Source: Silvimonas terrae (GTDB lineage: Bacteria > Pseudomonadota > Gammaproteobacteria > Burkholderiales > Chitinibacteraceae). From it: a stretch of 62,673 bases of DNA. The notes beneath the pieces were generated by a model. The model did not search any database, was not told the DNA's origin, and saw only the letters and a program-made list of their open reading frames with translations. Where the stretch lies: contig NZ_JACHHN010000013.1 in assembly GCF_014202765.1 (NCBI RefSeq), positions 1 through 62,673 on the forward strand, in the 5' to 3' direction. This document shows, piece by piece, positions 16,473 to 26,713 of the stretch. Made by a program: the position numbers and the translations under genes. How positions within the stretch are numbered: position 1 is the stretch's first letter; each line of letters opens with the position of its first letter.

Positions 16473-18356
16473 ATGACAAATCACACCCGGTTTCTGGCCG
16501 GTAAACAACGTACGCTGGCGCTGGTGCTGGCGGGTCTGGTCGCCGCACCCTTGCCCCTGATGGCCACGCTGACCGCGCCGGCCGCGTATGCCGCCTCGGT
16601 CAGTACGGGTTACACCGCGCTGGCGGGTGGCTCGGTGCAGTTTTATGCCAATGGTGGTGTATGGGCCGACTTGCACTACACGGTGAACGGCGGCGCGCAG
16701 TTGAATATCCGCATGGGTAATAGCGGCACCAACAACAGTTACACCGTGACCGGGATTCCTGCCGGTGCGGTGGTGCGTTTCTCCTTTACCGTGGGGCAGA
16801 GCGACGGCTCGGCGCAGGATACGGCCTGGACGCAGTTCAGCTATAGCGCGCCAACCCCGACGCCGGCACCGACCCCCACGCCAGCACCGACACCTGTACC
16901 AACTCCGGTCCCCACGCCGACGCCTGCTCCCGCACCGGCCGCCACTTACGGTGCCAACGCGCTCAGCGGTGGGGTGGTGGCGTTCTATGCCAATGGCGGT
17001 ACATGGGCTGATCTGCACTACAGCGTGAATGGCGGCGGTCAGGCCAATGTACGGATGACCAACAGCGGCAGCACCAATACCTGGCAGATCACCGGTGTGA
17101 CCAACGGTGCGACGGTCAATTACTGGTTCACCATCGGCCAGGCCAATGGTTCGGCGGCAGATACGCCAGCGCAAACATTGACCTACAGCACGGCCACGCC
17201 GACCCCCACACCCACGCCAGCGCCTTCCGGCGGCAATCCGCTGTTCCCGGCCGCCGGTACGACCTTTAACCTGGTGAATGGCACCAACGGCACCTACGCC
17301 GATAGCCAGGTCTACTGGACCATGGTCGGCAAAGACCCGGTCACCCAGGGCTATGTGCATGTGAACTGTGCCGGGGTGCTGATCCCCATGTCGGCGGCGG
17401 ACAATAACGCGCAAACCAAGGGCGGCCAGAGCTACGCCAATTACTCCATTCCGCTGTCACAGTGTAAATCGGTGACTGTGCCGCAGATTACCTCGGCGCG
17501 GATTTACCTCAGTGTCGGCAGCCCCATGTTCATGGCGGCGGTGGGGAGCCCGGTCACTGGCTACACCGGCCCGAACATTGATAACCCGACGGATCCCAAC
17601 AGCAATGTGATCTTTGACTTTATCGAGATGGATGTCAGCGCGGCCAGCTTCTTTGGCAACACCACCCGCGTTGACCAGTTTGGTTTCCCGGTCCGTTTGC
17701 GTCTGCAAGGGCAGGGCGGCACCGATCAAACCGTGGGCGAAACCGAAACCCGCGCCGCGCTGTTCCAGGAATTTGCGGCACAGACGCCGGCACCGTTCTC
17801 GCAATTGGCGACCGTCCAGGCGCCGTACCGGATTGTCGCACCGGCGCATGGCGGTTTTGCCACGGGCGGGGCGTACAGCAACTATCTGGATAGCTACATC
17901 GCCGCCATCTGGAGCCAGTACGCCAGCCAGCCGCTGGTGTTTACGGATGCTCAGGGTACGTTCACCGGCCACGTGGTGAATGGTCAGTTTGTGTTTAATG
18001 ATGGCGCGGGCACGTATTACATCAACCACATGCCCACCACCTCTGAAGTCTTGCTGGGCAACGGCGTGTTTAACGATGCCAGCAACGCTGCAGCGAGTGT
18101 GCCGACGGCCAAGCAGTTGCAGATCCAGGCACAACTGGCCGCAGCCATGAACCGTCATGTGGCGGAAAACCCGGCGGCCTGGGATAACGCAGCGGGGTTC
18201 TATAGCAGCGCACCCACCAACTACTACGCGCAGTTCTGGCATCAGCACAGCATTGACCAGTTGTCCTACGGCTTCTCTTATGACGACGTACGCGGCTTCA
18301 GTTCTTCGTTGATTGGGGCCAACCCGACCGTGGCGACGATTACCGTCGGCTGGTAA
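16473..18356 (+). CDS. secreted beta-1,3-glucanase, CBM56-CBM56-GH64
   Basis: This 627-residue secreted enzyme should degrade fungal or algal beta-1,3-glucan. A signal peptide (to about residue 40, ending AYA-A) precedes two CBM56-like modules with near-identical cores (WADLHYTVNGGAQLNIRM and WADLHYSVNGGGQANVRM). A long Pro-Thr linker separates the modules and a shorter one leads to the GH64 domain (about residues 255-627). E385 (DFIEMD) and D401 (RVDQFGF) are spaced 16 residues apart, as are the catalytic Glu and Asp of the laminaripentaose-producing GH64 enzyme. The start is 16473 because GGAGAG fits it; the ATG 12 bp earlier overlaps that site. A large hairpin terminates the gene. Confidence 0.9.
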   Translation: MTNHTRFLAGKQRTLALVLAGLVAAPLPLMATLTAPAAYAASVSTGYTALAGGSVQFYANGGVWADLHYTVNGGAQLNIRMGNSGTNNSYTVTGIPAGAVVRFSFTVGQSDGSAQDTAWTQFSYSAPTPTPAPTPTPAPTPVPTPVPTPTPAPAPAATYGANALSGGVVAFYANGGTWADLHYSVNGGGQANVRMTNSGSTNTWQITGVTNGATVNYWFTIGQANGSAADTPAQTLTYSTATPTPTPTPAPSGGNPLFPAAGTTFNLVNGTNGTYADSQVYWTMVGKDPVTQGYVHVNCAGVLIPMSAADNNAQTKGGQSYANYSIPLSQCKSVTVPQITSARIYLSVGSPMFMAAVGSPVTGYTGPNIDNPTDPNSNVIFDFIEMDVSAASFFGNTTRVDQFGFPVRLRLQGQGGTDQTVGETETRAALFQEFAAQTPAPFSQLATVQAPYRIVAPAHGGFATGGAYSNYLDSYIAAIWSQYASQPLVFTDAQGTFTGHVVNGQFVFNDGAGTYYINHMPTTSEVLLGNGVFNDASNAAASVPTAKQLQIQAQLAAAMNRHVAENPAAWDNAAGFYSSAPTNYYAQFWHQHSIDQLSYGFSYDDVRGFSSSLIGANPTVATITVGW

Positions 18357-18381
18357 CGCGCCAGTACCTTGTCCGGGCTTT

Positions 18382-18432
18382 TTTCGGGCCGTTCTGTTCT
18401 TTGCTATTGAAAAAGAACAGGACGGCCCGAAA
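18382..18432 (+). terminator. very long hairpin after the glucanase gene
   Basis: TTTCGGGCCGTTCTGTTCTTT pairs over 21 positions (one G-T) with 18412-18432 around a 9-nt loop. It begins 25 bp after the stop. No U-run follows the stem directly, so it may act as an RNA 3' stabiliser as well as a terminator. Confidence 0.7.
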
Positions 18433-19223
18433 TAATTGCCGGGAACAAAAATTGCGGTAGCATGGTCTTGATGGGCCAGCCTTGAGAAAGCGCAAACCAA
18501 GCCGGTGTTGCTTTGCAGCATCACTTTTTCGGGAGCGTTGCCTGTTTTTTGGGCAGCCACTGGTTTGGGTGATTGTCAGGAAACCCGCCGTTCGTCGGGC
18601 GGGCGTAAGTCAAGGCAGGGGCGTGAGCGTATCGCGGCAAGCAAATCGGGCAGATTTTTACGCAAACGTGTTTTAGAAGAAGTTACGGGAAGATCGATGC
18701 ACATTTGCTGCACCTGACGATTCCGCTCAAAAACGTACAGGCCGCCACGCCAATGTGGCTTTCCTGATTTTTGCGACTTCTTTTGCAGGTGGTGTGGTGT
18801 TGTCGAAGGCTTGAAGAAAGCTTTGGGCGCACGCGGGCAGCGGGCCATCCAGGGCAATATTCCACATTGCCGGCAACGGTACAAATACCATTTGCTCAAA
18901 ATCAAGTTTTTTCATCTAATAGTTGCGCCCGTAATACCAGTCGCTTGCTGTGACATACGCAACTTGACCCGTTCTCCCCTTGGGTTGACGTGCGAAGCAT
19001 GTGTAAACCCGCGTCTATCACTACACAAGACGTAGCCGACGTCGCTAAGGCTCATTTGCCTGTCTGTGGCGCAGCTAGTACAAGATCTGCCCGTTGCCTG
19101 TCCAACCCGCAATCCCCGTACCTTCGTTACTCCTGTTTCGTCCTCCATTTTGCACTGACGGCATAAGCCGCCGGATGCCTCACGCAAGCCCGTTTTCTGT
19201 AACTCTTTCTGACTAGAACCAGC
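18433..19223. other. long gene-free stretch before cyoA
   Basis: About 790 bp with no coding region I can support. Openings on both strands (60-110 codons) lack convincing ribosome sites and recognisable protein sequence. The cyo promoter must lie here. No FNR/ANR-type TTGAT-N4-ATCAA dyad was found by eye. A regulatory RNA is possible but not demonstrable. Confidence 0.5.
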
Positions 19224-20168
19224 ATGCCAAACTTGATCGGTCGTGCCCGCAACTGGCGGGGACTCTGGGGGGTCTTGCCCATTCTTCTATCCGGATGCCA
19301 AGGGGGCATCCTCGATCCGAAAGGCCAGATCGCCGCGGACGAGAAATCCCTCATCATCACGGCAACCGTATTGATGCTGCTGGTCGTCGTACCGGTCATC
19401 ATCCTTACCTTTGTGTTCGCGTGGAAATACCGCGCCAGCAACACCGCTGCCGAATACCAGCCCAAGTGGTCGCACTCGGGCAAGATTGAAGCCGTGGTCT
19501 GGATCATCCCGATCATCATCGTGACCGGTCTGTCCATTCTGTCGTGGAAATCCACGCACAAGCTGGACCCGTACCGTCCGCTGGAGTCCGCTGTGGCGCC
19601 GGTGAATGTCGAAGTGGTCTCGCTGAACTGGAAATGGCTGTTCATCTACCCGGATCTGGGTATCGCTTCTGTGAACGAGCTGGCTTTCCCGAAAGACACG
19701 CCCGTCAATTTCCGCATTACCTCTGATGCCGCGATGAACTCGTTCTTCATCCCGCAACTGGGTGGCCAGATTTACGCCATGGCTGGCATGGAAACCAAAC
19801 TGCACCTGACCGCACAGGAAGCCGGTACCTATCACGGTATTTCGGCCAACTACTCGGGCGCTGGTTTCTCTGGCATGAAGTTCAATGCCATCGCCACGGA
19901 AACCCCTGAGCAGTTCAATGCCTGGGTGGCCCACGTCAAGGCAACGGGCAAACCGCTGGATGCGCAAGGCTATATCGGCCTGACCACGCCGAGCGAAAAC
20001 AACCCGGCGGCGTACTACACGCTGGCCGAGCCGCGCCTGTTCCCGGCTGTACTGCATAAGTACATGGCCGGTCGCCAGTCGATGGCGGCATCCGACGAAG
20101 AGATCAAGGTGGCCGAACTGAGCCGTGTTCTCTGTAAAACACCAACCCTGGCACCTGTGAAGGAGTAA
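19224..20168 (+). CDS. cyoA: cytochrome bo3 quinol oxidase subunit II
   Basis: This 314-residue lipoprotein is the quinol-binding accessory subunit of the bo3 terminal oxidase. A lipobox LLSGC places the lipidated cysteine at residue 25. Two transmembrane helices (about 43-67 and 88-108) lead to a periplasmic cupredoxin domain that lacks the Cu-A cysteine and histidine ligands, which separates it from cytochrome c oxidase subunit II. E. coli CyoA is 315 residues. It heads the five-gene cyo operon, 6 bp before cyoB. Confidence 0.95.
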   Translation: MPNLIGRARNWRGLWGVLPILLSGCQGGILDPKGQIAADEKSLIITATVLMLLVVVPVIILTFVFAWKYRASNTAAEYQPKWSHSGKIEAVVWIIPIIIVTGLSILSWKSTHKLDPYRPLESAVAPVNVEVVSLNWKWLFIYPDLGIASVNELAFPKDTPVNFRITSDAAMNSFFIPQLGGQIYAMAGMETKLHLTAQEAGTYHGISANYSGAGFSGMKFNAIATETPEQFNAWVAHVKATGKPLDAQGYIGLTTPSENNPAAYYTLAEPRLFPAVLHKYMAGRQSMAASDEEIKVAELSRVLCKTPTLAPVKE

Positions 20169-20174
20169 CGATAG

Positions 20175-22163
20175 ATGTTGCTGGGCAAACTTACTCTGGA
20201 CGCCATCCCGTTCCATGAACCCATCGTGATGGGTGCATTGGGTGGCGCCGGCCTGATGGGTCTTGTTGTGCTGTCCTTGATTACCAAGTTCGGCAAATGG
20301 GGCTACCTGTGGCGCGAATGGCTGACTTCGGTTGACCACAAGCGTATTGGCGTGATGTACATCGCCGTTGCGCTGGTCATGCTGCTGCGCGGCTTTGCCG
20401 ATGCGCTGATGATGCGCTCGCAACTGGCCATGGCTACGGATGGCGCCATGGGCGTCTTCCCGCCGTCTCACTACGACCAGATCTTTACCGCGCACGGCGT
20501 GATCATGATTATTTTCATGGCCATGCCGTTCATGACGGGGCTGATGAACATTGTTGTGCCGCTGCAGATTGGCGCGCGTGACGTGGCGTTCCCGTTCCTG
20601 AACTCGCTGTCGTTCTGGCTGCTGGTGGCCGCTGCGATTCTGGTGAACCTGTCGCTGGGCGTGGGCAACTTTGCCCGTACCGGCTGGGTGGCCTATCCGC
20701 CGCTGGCTGAACTGGCGTTCAGTCCGGACGTGGGGGTGGACTATTACACCTGGGCATTACAGATATCAGGGATAGGGACAACGCTAACGGCGGTCAACTT
20801 CCTGGTGACCGTGATCAAGATGCGCGCCCCGGGCATGAAGCTGATGCAAATGCCGATCTTCACCTGGACCTGCACCTGGGCCAACGTGCTGATCGTGGCT
20901 TCCTTCCCGATCCTGACCGGCGCTCTGGCCATGCTGAGCCTGGACCGTTACATGGACTTCCACTTCTTTACAGCGGAAGCTGGTGGTAACGCCATGATGT
21001 ATCTGAACTTGTTCTGGGCCTGGGGTCACCCTGAGGTCTACGTGCTGGTTCTGCCTGCTTTCGGTATTTTCTCGGAAGTGGTTTCGACCTACTCGGGCAA
21101 GCGCCTGTTCGGTCACACTTCCATGATCGTGGCTTCCGGCGCGATCACCGTGCTGGGCTTTATGGTGTGGTTGCATCACTTCTTCACCATGGGTTCGGGC
21201 GCTAACGTCAACGCGTTCTTCGGTATCGCCACCATGGTGATTTCCGTGCCGACCGGCGTGAAACTGTTCAACTGGTTGTTCACCATCTACAAGGGTCGTC
21301 TGCGCTTTGAGCCGCCTATCCTGTGGACGCTGGGCTTCATGGTGACGTTCTCCATCGGTGGTATGACCGGCGTGCTGCTGGCTGTACCGGGTGCTGACTA
21401 TGTGCTGCACAACAGCCTGTTCCTGATCGCTCACTTCCACAACACCATCATTGGTGGCGCGGTGTTCGGTTACCTGGCCGGTTTCTCGTTCTGGTTCCCG
21501 AAAGTGTTCGGCTTCAAGCTGAACGCCAAGCTGGGCAAGGCTGCGTTCTGGTTCTGGCAAGTGGGTTTCTACTTCGCCTTCATGCCGCTGTACGTGCTGG
21601 GCTTCATGGGCATGACGCGTCGTCTGAACCATACCGACCATCATGAGTGGAACATCTACCTGTACTTTGCCCTGTTTGGCGCGCTGCTGATCGCGGCAGG
21701 TATTGGCTGCCAGTTGCTGCAAATTGCCGTGTCGATCTACCAGCGCAAGAAGCTGGAAGACAACACGGGCGATCCGTGGAACGGCCACACCCTGGAATGG
21801 GCCACGTCTTCCCCGCCGCCGGCTTATAACTTTGCCGTGCTGCCGCAAGTGCGCGACATCGACGCCTTCACCGACATGAAGGAACAAGGCAAGCCATACG
21901 CCAAGCCAGAACATTACGACCCGATCCATATGCCGAAGAACACCTCGGCCGGCGTGTTCATGGGTGCGTTTGCAACCGCCCTGGGTTTTGCGCTGATCTG
22001 GCACATCTGGTGGCTGGCGATTGTCGGTCTGGTGGGTATTGTTGTGACGCTGCTGACCCGCGTTTACGACAACCACAAAGACTTTTACATCATGCCGAAC
22101 GAGATCGCCCACACCGAGCGCGCTGCTGCTGACAGCCGTGCCAAAGAAGTGGTTGCGGCCTGA
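20175..22163 (+). CDS. cyoB: cytochrome bo3 quinol oxidase subunit I
   Basis: This 662-residue catalytic subunit reduces O2 to water and pumps protons across the inner membrane. It carries the low-spin heme ligand in TAHGVIM (H107), the Cu-B/cross-linked Tyr site WAWGHPEVY (H285), the HH pair in WLHHFF, and the heme O/heme b ligands in LIAHFHNT. The residue numbers run one above E. coli CyoB. The length equals the family norm (663 in E. coli). It lies between cyoA and cyoC with short spacers. Confidence 0.97.
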   Translation: MLLGKLTLDAIPFHEPIVMGALGGAGLMGLVVLSLITKFGKWGYLWREWLTSVDHKRIGVMYIAVALVMLLRGFADALMMRSQLAMATDGAMGVFPPSHYDQIFTAHGVIMIIFMAMPFMTGLMNIVVPLQIGARDVAFPFLNSLSFWLLVAAAILVNLSLGVGNFARTGWVAYPPLAELAFSPDVGVDYYTWALQISGIGTTLTAVNFLVTVIKMRAPGMKLMQMPIFTWTCTWANVLIVASFPILTGALAMLSLDRYMDFHFFTAEAGGNAMMYLNLFWAWGHPEVYVLVLPAFGIFSEVVSTYSGKRLFGHTSMIVASGAITVLGFMVWLHHFFTMGSGANVNAFFGIATMVISVPTGVKLFNWLFTIYKGRLRFEPPILWTLGFMVTFSIGGMTGVLLAVPGADYVLHNSLFLIAHFHNTIIGGAVFGYLAGFSFWFPKVFGFKLNAKLGKAAFWFWQVGFYFAFMPLYVLGFMGMTRRLNHTDHHEWNIYLYFALFGALLIAAGIGCQLLQIAVSIYQRKKLEDNTGDPWNGHTLEWATSSPPPAYNFAVLPQVRDIDAFTDMKEQGKPYAKPEHYDPIHMPKNTSAGVFMGAFATALGFALIWHIWWLAIVGLVGIVVTLLTRVYDNHKDFYIMPNEIAHTERAAADSRAKEVVAA

Positions 22164-22176
22164 GGGATATTGATAA

Positions 22177-22803
22177 ATGAGTAATCTTGCTGAACAAACG
22201 CTCGACGCCCCAGTCGAGCACGAACACGGTCACGAACATCATCACGATACAGACAGCCAGGATATCCTGGGCTTCTGGCTGTATCTGATGACCGACTGCA
22301 TCTTGTTTGCCACCGCATTTGCCGGTTACGCCGTGCTGTATCGCAATATTGCGACCGGCCCGGCGGGCTTCGAGATTTTTGACCTGAAGTACGTGGCGAT
22401 TGAAACCGCAGCCCTGCTGCTGTCTTCTATCACCTACGGTTTTGCCATGATCAGCGGCCGCCGCGGCAACAAGTCGGCCGTACTGGGTTGGCTGGCTGTG
22501 ACGTTCCTGTTTGGTGCCACCTTTATCGGTATGGAAGTCAACGAATTCCATCACCTGATTGCTGAAGGTCATGGCCCGAACGTCAGCGCATTCCTCTCGG
22601 CCTTCTTTGGTCTGGTGGGTCTGCACGGTCTGCACGTCACGGCCGGTCTGATCTGGATGGCGGTCTTGATGTTTGAAGTGGCCAAGCGCGGCCTCACCAA
22701 ACCGGCCGTACTGCGCCTGAGCCTCTTGAGCCTGTTCTGGCACTTTTTGGACGTGGTCTGGATCTGTGTGTTCACCGTTGTGTATCTGAAAGGGGTCGCG
22801 TGA
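22177..22803 (+). CDS. cyoC: cytochrome bo3 quinol oxidase subunit III
   Basis: This 208-residue membrane protein has the five-helix COX3-type fold without the first two helices of mitochondrial subunit III. A His-rich N-terminus ([13 protein letters not shown], about residues 14-26) is more pronounced than in E. coli CyoC. It includes the conserved [14 protein letters not shown] and [14 protein letters not shown]. Its stop TGA overlaps the cyoD ATG by one base. Confidence 0.95.
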   Translation: MSNLAEQTLDAPVEHEHGHEHHHDTDSQDILGFWLYLMTDCILFATAFAGYAVLYRNIATGPAGFEIFDLKYVAIETAALLLSSITYGFAMISGRRGNKSAVLGWLAVTFLFGATFIGMEVNEFHHLIAEGHGPNVSAFLSAFFGLVGLHGLHVTAGLIWMAVLMFEVAKRGLTKPAVLRLSLLSLFWHFLDVVWICVFTVVYLKGVA

Positions 22804-23147
22804 TGCAACGCATTGAAGGTCATGATTCGCATCAACACGCCGCTGCTGCAGATCACGGCAGCTATGTGGACTACCTGGTTGGCTTTGTGCTGTCGGTCAT
22901 CCTGACGGTTATTCCGTTCTGGATGGTGATGAGCAAATCGTTCAGCCGTCAGGGCACCATGATTGGGATCGCCGTGTTCGCTGTGGCCCAGGTGATCGTG
23001 CAGCTCAAGTATTTCCTGCACCTGGACTTCACCAAGGAAGGCAAGATCAACACGCTGGCGTTCCTGTTTACCGCTTTGATCATCGTTATGCTGGTGGGTC
23101 TGTCGATCTGGATCATCACCACCGCTGACGCGTTGATGATGCGCTAA
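22803..23147 (+). CDS. cyoD: cytochrome bo3 quinol oxidase subunit IV
   Basis: This 114-residue, three-helix protein assists assembly of the oxidase. It contains the family pattern [20 protein letters not shown] and LKYFLHLDF. The ATG at 22803 overlaps the cyoC stop (TGATG), giving tight coupling. A GTG three bases earlier is also in frame but less likely. Confidence 0.95.
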   Translation: MQRIEGHDSHQHAAAADHGSYVDYLVGFVLSVILTVIPFWMVMSKSFSRQGTMIGIAVFAVAQVIVQLKYFLHLDFTKEGKINTLAFLFTALIIVMLVGLSIWIITTADALMMR

Positions 23148-23157
23148 GGTGGGCAGT

Positions 23158-24060
23158 TTGAAACTCAAGCGTTACCTGCTGGTCACCAAGCCTGGCATCA
23201 TCATGGGTAACCTGATCAGCACCGTCGGCGGCTTTTTGCTGGCCAGCCAGGGTCACCCTGACTGGCTGGTGATGGTCGCCACGGTGATCGGTTCGGCGTT
23301 GGTGGTGGCATCGGGCTGCGCGATCAATAACTGGATTGATCGTGACATCGACGCCCGCATGGAGCGCACCAAAAAGCGCGTGACGGTGACCGGGGTGATG
23401 AGCCCCGCTGCCGCACTCGCGCATGGTGTGTTGCTGGGTGTGTTGGGCTTTGCCTGTCTGGCCTGGTTCACCCCGATGGTCACCGTGTATTGCGTGGCTT
23501 TTGGCTACGTCATCTATGTGGGCGTTTACAGCCTGTATATGAAGCGCAATTCGGTGCACGGCACGCTGGTGGGTTCGCTCTCCGGCGCCATGCCCCCTGT
23601 GGCGGGCTTTTGTGCCGCCGCAGGTGAGTGGAATACCGGCGCGCTGATCCTGATGCTGATGTTCTGTCTGTGGCAAATGCCGCATTCCTACGCCATTGCC
23701 ATCTTCCGCCAGGAAGACTACAAGCGCGCGGGGATTCCGGTCTTGCCGGTGGTGCGCGGTATTACCGCAGCCCGCCGTCAGATGGTCGCCTATATCATCG
23801 CTTTTGCGGTGGCCTGTGTGGCGCTGCAAGTGGCGGGTTACGCCGGTTACGGTTACATGGCCGTCGCCGTGGCGACCTCCTTGTACTGGCTGAAGCTGGC
23901 ACTGGATGGCCGTCAGACCGACAACCATGTGAAATGGGCCCGGCAGGTGTTTGTGTTCTCCATCATTACCGTGACGGCGTTGTCTGTTTCGATGGCGGTG
24001 GATGGCAAGCAGCCCAGGCAGCAAGTGGCTAGCCTGACGCAGCTTGTGCATCACGTGTGA
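23158..24060 (+). CDS. cyoE: protoheme IX farnesyltransferase (heme O synthase)
   Basis: This 300-residue UbiA-family prenyltransferase converts heme b to heme O for CyoB. It has nine hydrophobic helices and the Asp-rich active-site motifs [18 protein letters not shown] and the later [12 protein letters not shown] choose the TTG at 23158: AAGGTGGG sits 7 bp upstream, and the protein then starts [18 protein letters not shown], in register with E. coli CyoE. The alternative GTG at 23149 would consume the ribosome binding site. It is the last gene of the operon. Confidence 0.94.
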   Translation: MKLKRYLLVTKPGIIMGNLISTVGGFLLASQGHPDWLVMVATVIGSALVVASGCAINNWIDRDIDARMERTKKRVTVTGVMSPAAALAHGVLLGVLGFACLAWFTPMVTVYCVAFGYVIYVGVYSLYMKRNSVHGTLVGSLSGAMPPVAGFCAAAGEWNTGALILMLMFCLWQMPHSYAIAIFRQEDYKRAGIPVLPVVRGITAARRQMVAYIIAFAVACVALQVAGYAGYGYMAVAVATSLYWLKLALDGRQTDNHVKWARQVFVFSIITVTALSVSMAVDGKQPRQQVASLTQLVHHV

Positions 24061-24080
24061 TTGGTTGTTTTGGCAGATGA

Positions 24081-24110
24081 AAAACCCGGTGGCTAACCGG
24101 GTTTTTTGTT
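24081..24110 (+). terminator. rho-independent terminator of the cyo operon
   Basis: AAAACCCGGT / ACCGGGTTTT with a 5-nt loop and a following T-rich run, 20 bp after the cyoE stop. Confidence 0.92.
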
Positions 24111-24157
24111 TTTGGGGAGGGCGGTGAGCGGCTTGCTTCCTGGCTGGCTCACTGACT

Positions 24158-24437
24158 CGTCATTCCGGCCTTGAGCCGGAATCCGGTGAGGCCGCCGTAG
24201 GGTGGATTCGGAGCGTTAGCGACAATCCACCATTGCGATCTCTGTGTTAGCGCCTGCCGGCGCGGGCTTGAAAGGCATTCGATACCCGGGGTACCGGCCC
24301 CCCGTACTCCGCTGCGATGCTCGGCGCTGCCGGATGGGAGGAAAGGCAACAGCCAACCCCAACCCCGCAAACCGTCTGTGCGCAAGAACGGTTTCCCTTG
24401 CCCACCACATCGTCATTCCGGCCTTGAGCCGGAATCC
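24158..24437. repeat. composite intergenic repeat, copy 2
   Basis: The 500-bp gap between cyoE and the MFS gene has no supportable gene. It holds two identical CGTCATTCCGGCC...GGAATCC palindromes (24158-24184 and 24411-24437) and the GTAGGGTGGATT...AATCCACC palindrome (24197-24231). The GTTAGCGCC..GGCGC block and a CTGCGATGCTCGGCGCTGCC segment, shared with copy 3, follow. Its tail GGCAACAGCCAACCCCAACC is a degenerate version of the microsatellite in copy 1. Confidence 0.8.
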
Positions 24438-24561
24438 AGGCGTAAATATCTGCGCCGCAGGCGCTGAAACGGTGTCGTTCACACGCCTTGTCTTAGAGGC
24501 ACACCCAAATGCCGCAAAGCCCCCACCCCTGGGTTGCGCCGCGTAATATATCAATACACTC

Positions 24562-25998
24562 ATGAATCAAGCCCCCGTTCCAATGCCCCACACCTTACCT
24601 GCAGAGTCCCCCCGCAACCGTTGGCTAGTCTGGCTGGTGGCCGGCGCCTTCTTTATGGAGCTGCTGGACTCCACCGTCATGACCACGGCCTTGCCGCAGA
24701 TGGCACAGAGTTTTGGCACGGCGCCGGTGCATCTCTCCATTGGCGTCAGCGCCTATCTGCTGGCGCTGGCAGTGTTCATCCCCATCAGCGGCTGGCTGGC
24801 AGATCGCTTTGGCCCGCGCCAGGTGTTTGGCGGGGCCATCTTGCTGTTCACATTGGCGTCGGTGTTATGCAGCCTGAGCACCAGCTTGTGGTTCTTTACC
24901 TTCGCCCGCGTGTTGCAAGGTTTGGGCGGGGCAATGATGGTGCCGGTCGGGCGCATGGTGGTGTTGCGCGCCACACCCAAAGACAAACTGGTAACGGCCA
25001 TTGCCACGCTGACCTGGCCCGCGCTGGGCGCACCGGTGCTGGGCCCGCCGCTGGGTGCGCTGATCACCACGCATTGGGGCTGGCACTGGATTTTTCTGTT
25101 GAATGTGCCGTTTGGGCTGCTGGGTTTTGTGTTGACCCTACGGCTGGTGGATGGCGCACCAGGCGGGCGGCGCGGGTTTGATACGGTGGGGTTTATCCTG
25201 AGCGGCGTGGGTTGCAGTGCGTTGATGTACGCCTGCAACCTGGCCGCACAGACGCCCTTTATGGCTAGCGCCGTGCTGTTATGGGGCCTGGGCGGTGTGG
25301 GGGCATTGTGGCTGGCGGTACGACATCTGCGCCGGACGCCCCATCCACTGGTGGATCTGGATGCGCTCCGCATACCCACTTTTGCTGTGGCCATGCGTGG
25401 TGGCTTGCTGTTCCGCATGGCGATCAACAGTGCGCCGTTTCTGCTACCCCTGTTGTTCCAGCTTGGCTTTGGCTACAGCGCCACGACCTCCGGGACGCTG
25501 TTGCTGGCGCTGTTTGCCGGCAACTTGCTGATGAAACCCGCGACGACCCCGCTGATGAAAGCCTGGGGTTTTCGTACCGTGTTACTGGTCAATGGCGTCA
25601 TGGTGGCGTTGGGTTTTGTGTTATGCATGGCGTTGCGGCCAGATACGCCTTATCTCGTCACCATGGCTGTCCTGTTCTTTACCGGGTTAAGCCGTTCCAT
25701 GCAGTTCACCGGTTTTTCCACCTTCAGCTTTTGCGATATCCCGCCCGAGCGCATGAGTGGGGCATCTACGCTGAGCAGCATCCTCACCCAGATGAGTGCT
25801 GGCCTGGGCGTGGCGCTGGGGGCGGTTATGTTGCGCGCGGCATCCGTCTGGTTTCCGGCCGCAGGGCATGGCGTGTCGGTGACGGCCTTCCGGCTGGCGT
25901 TTCTGGGGATGGCACTGATCAGCGCGGCCGGGCTGCTTGATCTGTTGCCGTTACCGCGCAATGCCGGCGCAGCGGTCAGCGGGCATCAGGCGGCCTGA
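24562..25998 (+). CDS. MFS transporter, DHA2 (EmrB/QacA-like) family
   Basis: This 478-residue inner-membrane protein has about 13-14 hydrophobic helices. Its early ELLDSTVMTTALPQM (motif D1 of DHA2 exporters) and GWLADRFGPRQVF (motif A) indicate a proton-coupled efflux pump related to MdtD/EmrB. The substrate is not predictable, and there is no membrane fusion partner gene next to it. It starts just after the composite repeat with an AT-rich promoter region and converges on the tonB-like gene. Confidence 0.9.
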   Translation: MNQAPVPMPHTLPAESPRNRWLVWLVAGAFFMELLDSTVMTTALPQMAQSFGTAPVHLSIGVSAYLLALAVFIPISGWLADRFGPRQVFGGAILLFTLASVLCSLSTSLWFFTFARVLQGLGGAMMVPVGRMVVLRATPKDKLVTAIATLTWPALGAPVLGPPLGALITTHWGWHWIFLLNVPFGLLGFVLTLRLVDGAPGGRRGFDTVGFILSGVGCSALMYACNLAAQTPFMASAVLLWGLGGVGALWLAVRHLRRTPHPLVDLDALRIPTFAVAMRGGLLFRMAINSAPFLLPLLFQLGFGYSATTSGTLLLALFAGNLLMKPATTPLMKAWGFRTVLLVNGVMVALGFVLCMALRPDTPYLVTMAVLFFTGLSRSMQFTGFSTFSFCDIPPERMSGASTLSSILTQMSAGLGVALGAVMLRAASVWFPAAGHGVSVTAFRLAFLGMALISAAGLLDLLPLPRNAGAAVSGHQAA

Positions 25999-26004
25999 AA
26001 AACA

Positions 26005-26033
26005 AAACAGGGCAGACATGGTCCGCCCTGTTT
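26005..26033. terminator. bidirectional terminator between MFS and tonB genes
   Basis: AAACAGGGC / GCCCTGTTT with additional GAC/GTC pairing inside forms a near-perfect stem with T-runs on both sides, between convergent genes. Confidence 0.88.
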
Positions 26034-26053
26034 CTTCTAGCCAACGCCAACCT

Positions 26054-26713
26054 TCAATCCAGCCGAAACTGCACATTCACCCGGTAGGTGTGTTTGTGCC
26101 CCACCAGCGCAGCGGGTTCTGCCGGCAAGGGCGCGGCCTGTACTGCGGCCAGGGCCGCGTGGTCAAAGGCGCTGATTGTGCTGGATTTGGCAATGTGGAT
26201 GTTGCTGAGCGTGCCATCCAGATAATCAAACTCCACCGTCGCCTGGCCGGTTTCACCCATTTGCTTGAGGGCATACGGGTACAACACCGCCGACTGCACC
26301 GCGCCACGTAATTGCGCAGCAAACACGTCCACCGGGCTGGGGCCGGCCACGGCCGGCGCGGGGGCGGGCGGCGGTGGCGGTGCTGGTGGCGTGGGGCTTT
26401 GCGCGGCGGTATCCAGCGGGGATGGCGGTGTGGCCGGCGCTGGTGGCGCGGCTTGCACATGCGGTGCGGGGGCCGGATGCGGCTCGTCGTGCATCACCGG
26501 GCGCGGCATGGGGGCGGGCGGCTTGGGCGGCGCGGGTGTCGGGGCCGCTTCTGGCGCCACCAGGCTGACCATCTGCGGCGCCGGTGCCGGGGCAGGCGCT
26601 TTGAGCAACTGGTGCGATAACAGCAAGACACCGGTCGTCGCCAGCAGCCCCTCCAGCAAGAGGGCCATGCCCATGGAACGCAACAAAGGCGATTGCATCA
26701 CGGTGCTACTCAT
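26054..26713 (-). CDS. tonB: TonB family energy-transducing protein
   Basis: This 219-residue protein spans the periplasm to energise outer-membrane receptors. It has one N-terminal membrane anchor (about residues 13-36) and a Pro-Ala-rich linker (about 39-128, many APAP and PPPP runs). A C-terminal TonB domain (about 130-219) includes YPYALKQMGETGQATVEFDYLDG. It is the last gene of exbB-exbD-tonB; its start overlaps the exbD stop by 4 bp. The context points to dedicated service for the neighbouring receptor. Confidence 0.92.
   Translation of the reverse strand: MSSTVMQSPLLRSMGMALLLEGLLATTGVLLLSHQLLKAPAPAPAPQMVSLVAPEAAPTPAPPKPPAPMPRPVMHDEPHPAPAPHVQAAPPAPATPPSPLDTAAQSPTPPAPPPPPAPAPAVAGPSPVDVFAAQLRGAVQSAVLYPYALKQMGETGQATVEFDYLDGTLSNIHIAKSSTISAFDHAALAAVQAAPLPAEPAALVGHKHTYRVNVQFRLD

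Noticed and set aside
16353-17414. 353-codon antisense opening opposite the glucanase
   Set aside because: Shadow of the CBM56 repeats; extends into the intergenic gap but has no protein features.
18482-18953. Several 60-110 codon openings on both strands before cyoA
   Set aside because: None has a ribosome site or recognisable protein sequence; kept as gene-free.
19224-20168. Cytochrome c oxidase (Cu-A) subunit II
   Set aside because: The Cu-A cysteines and histidines are absent; this is the quinol oxidase type (CyoA).
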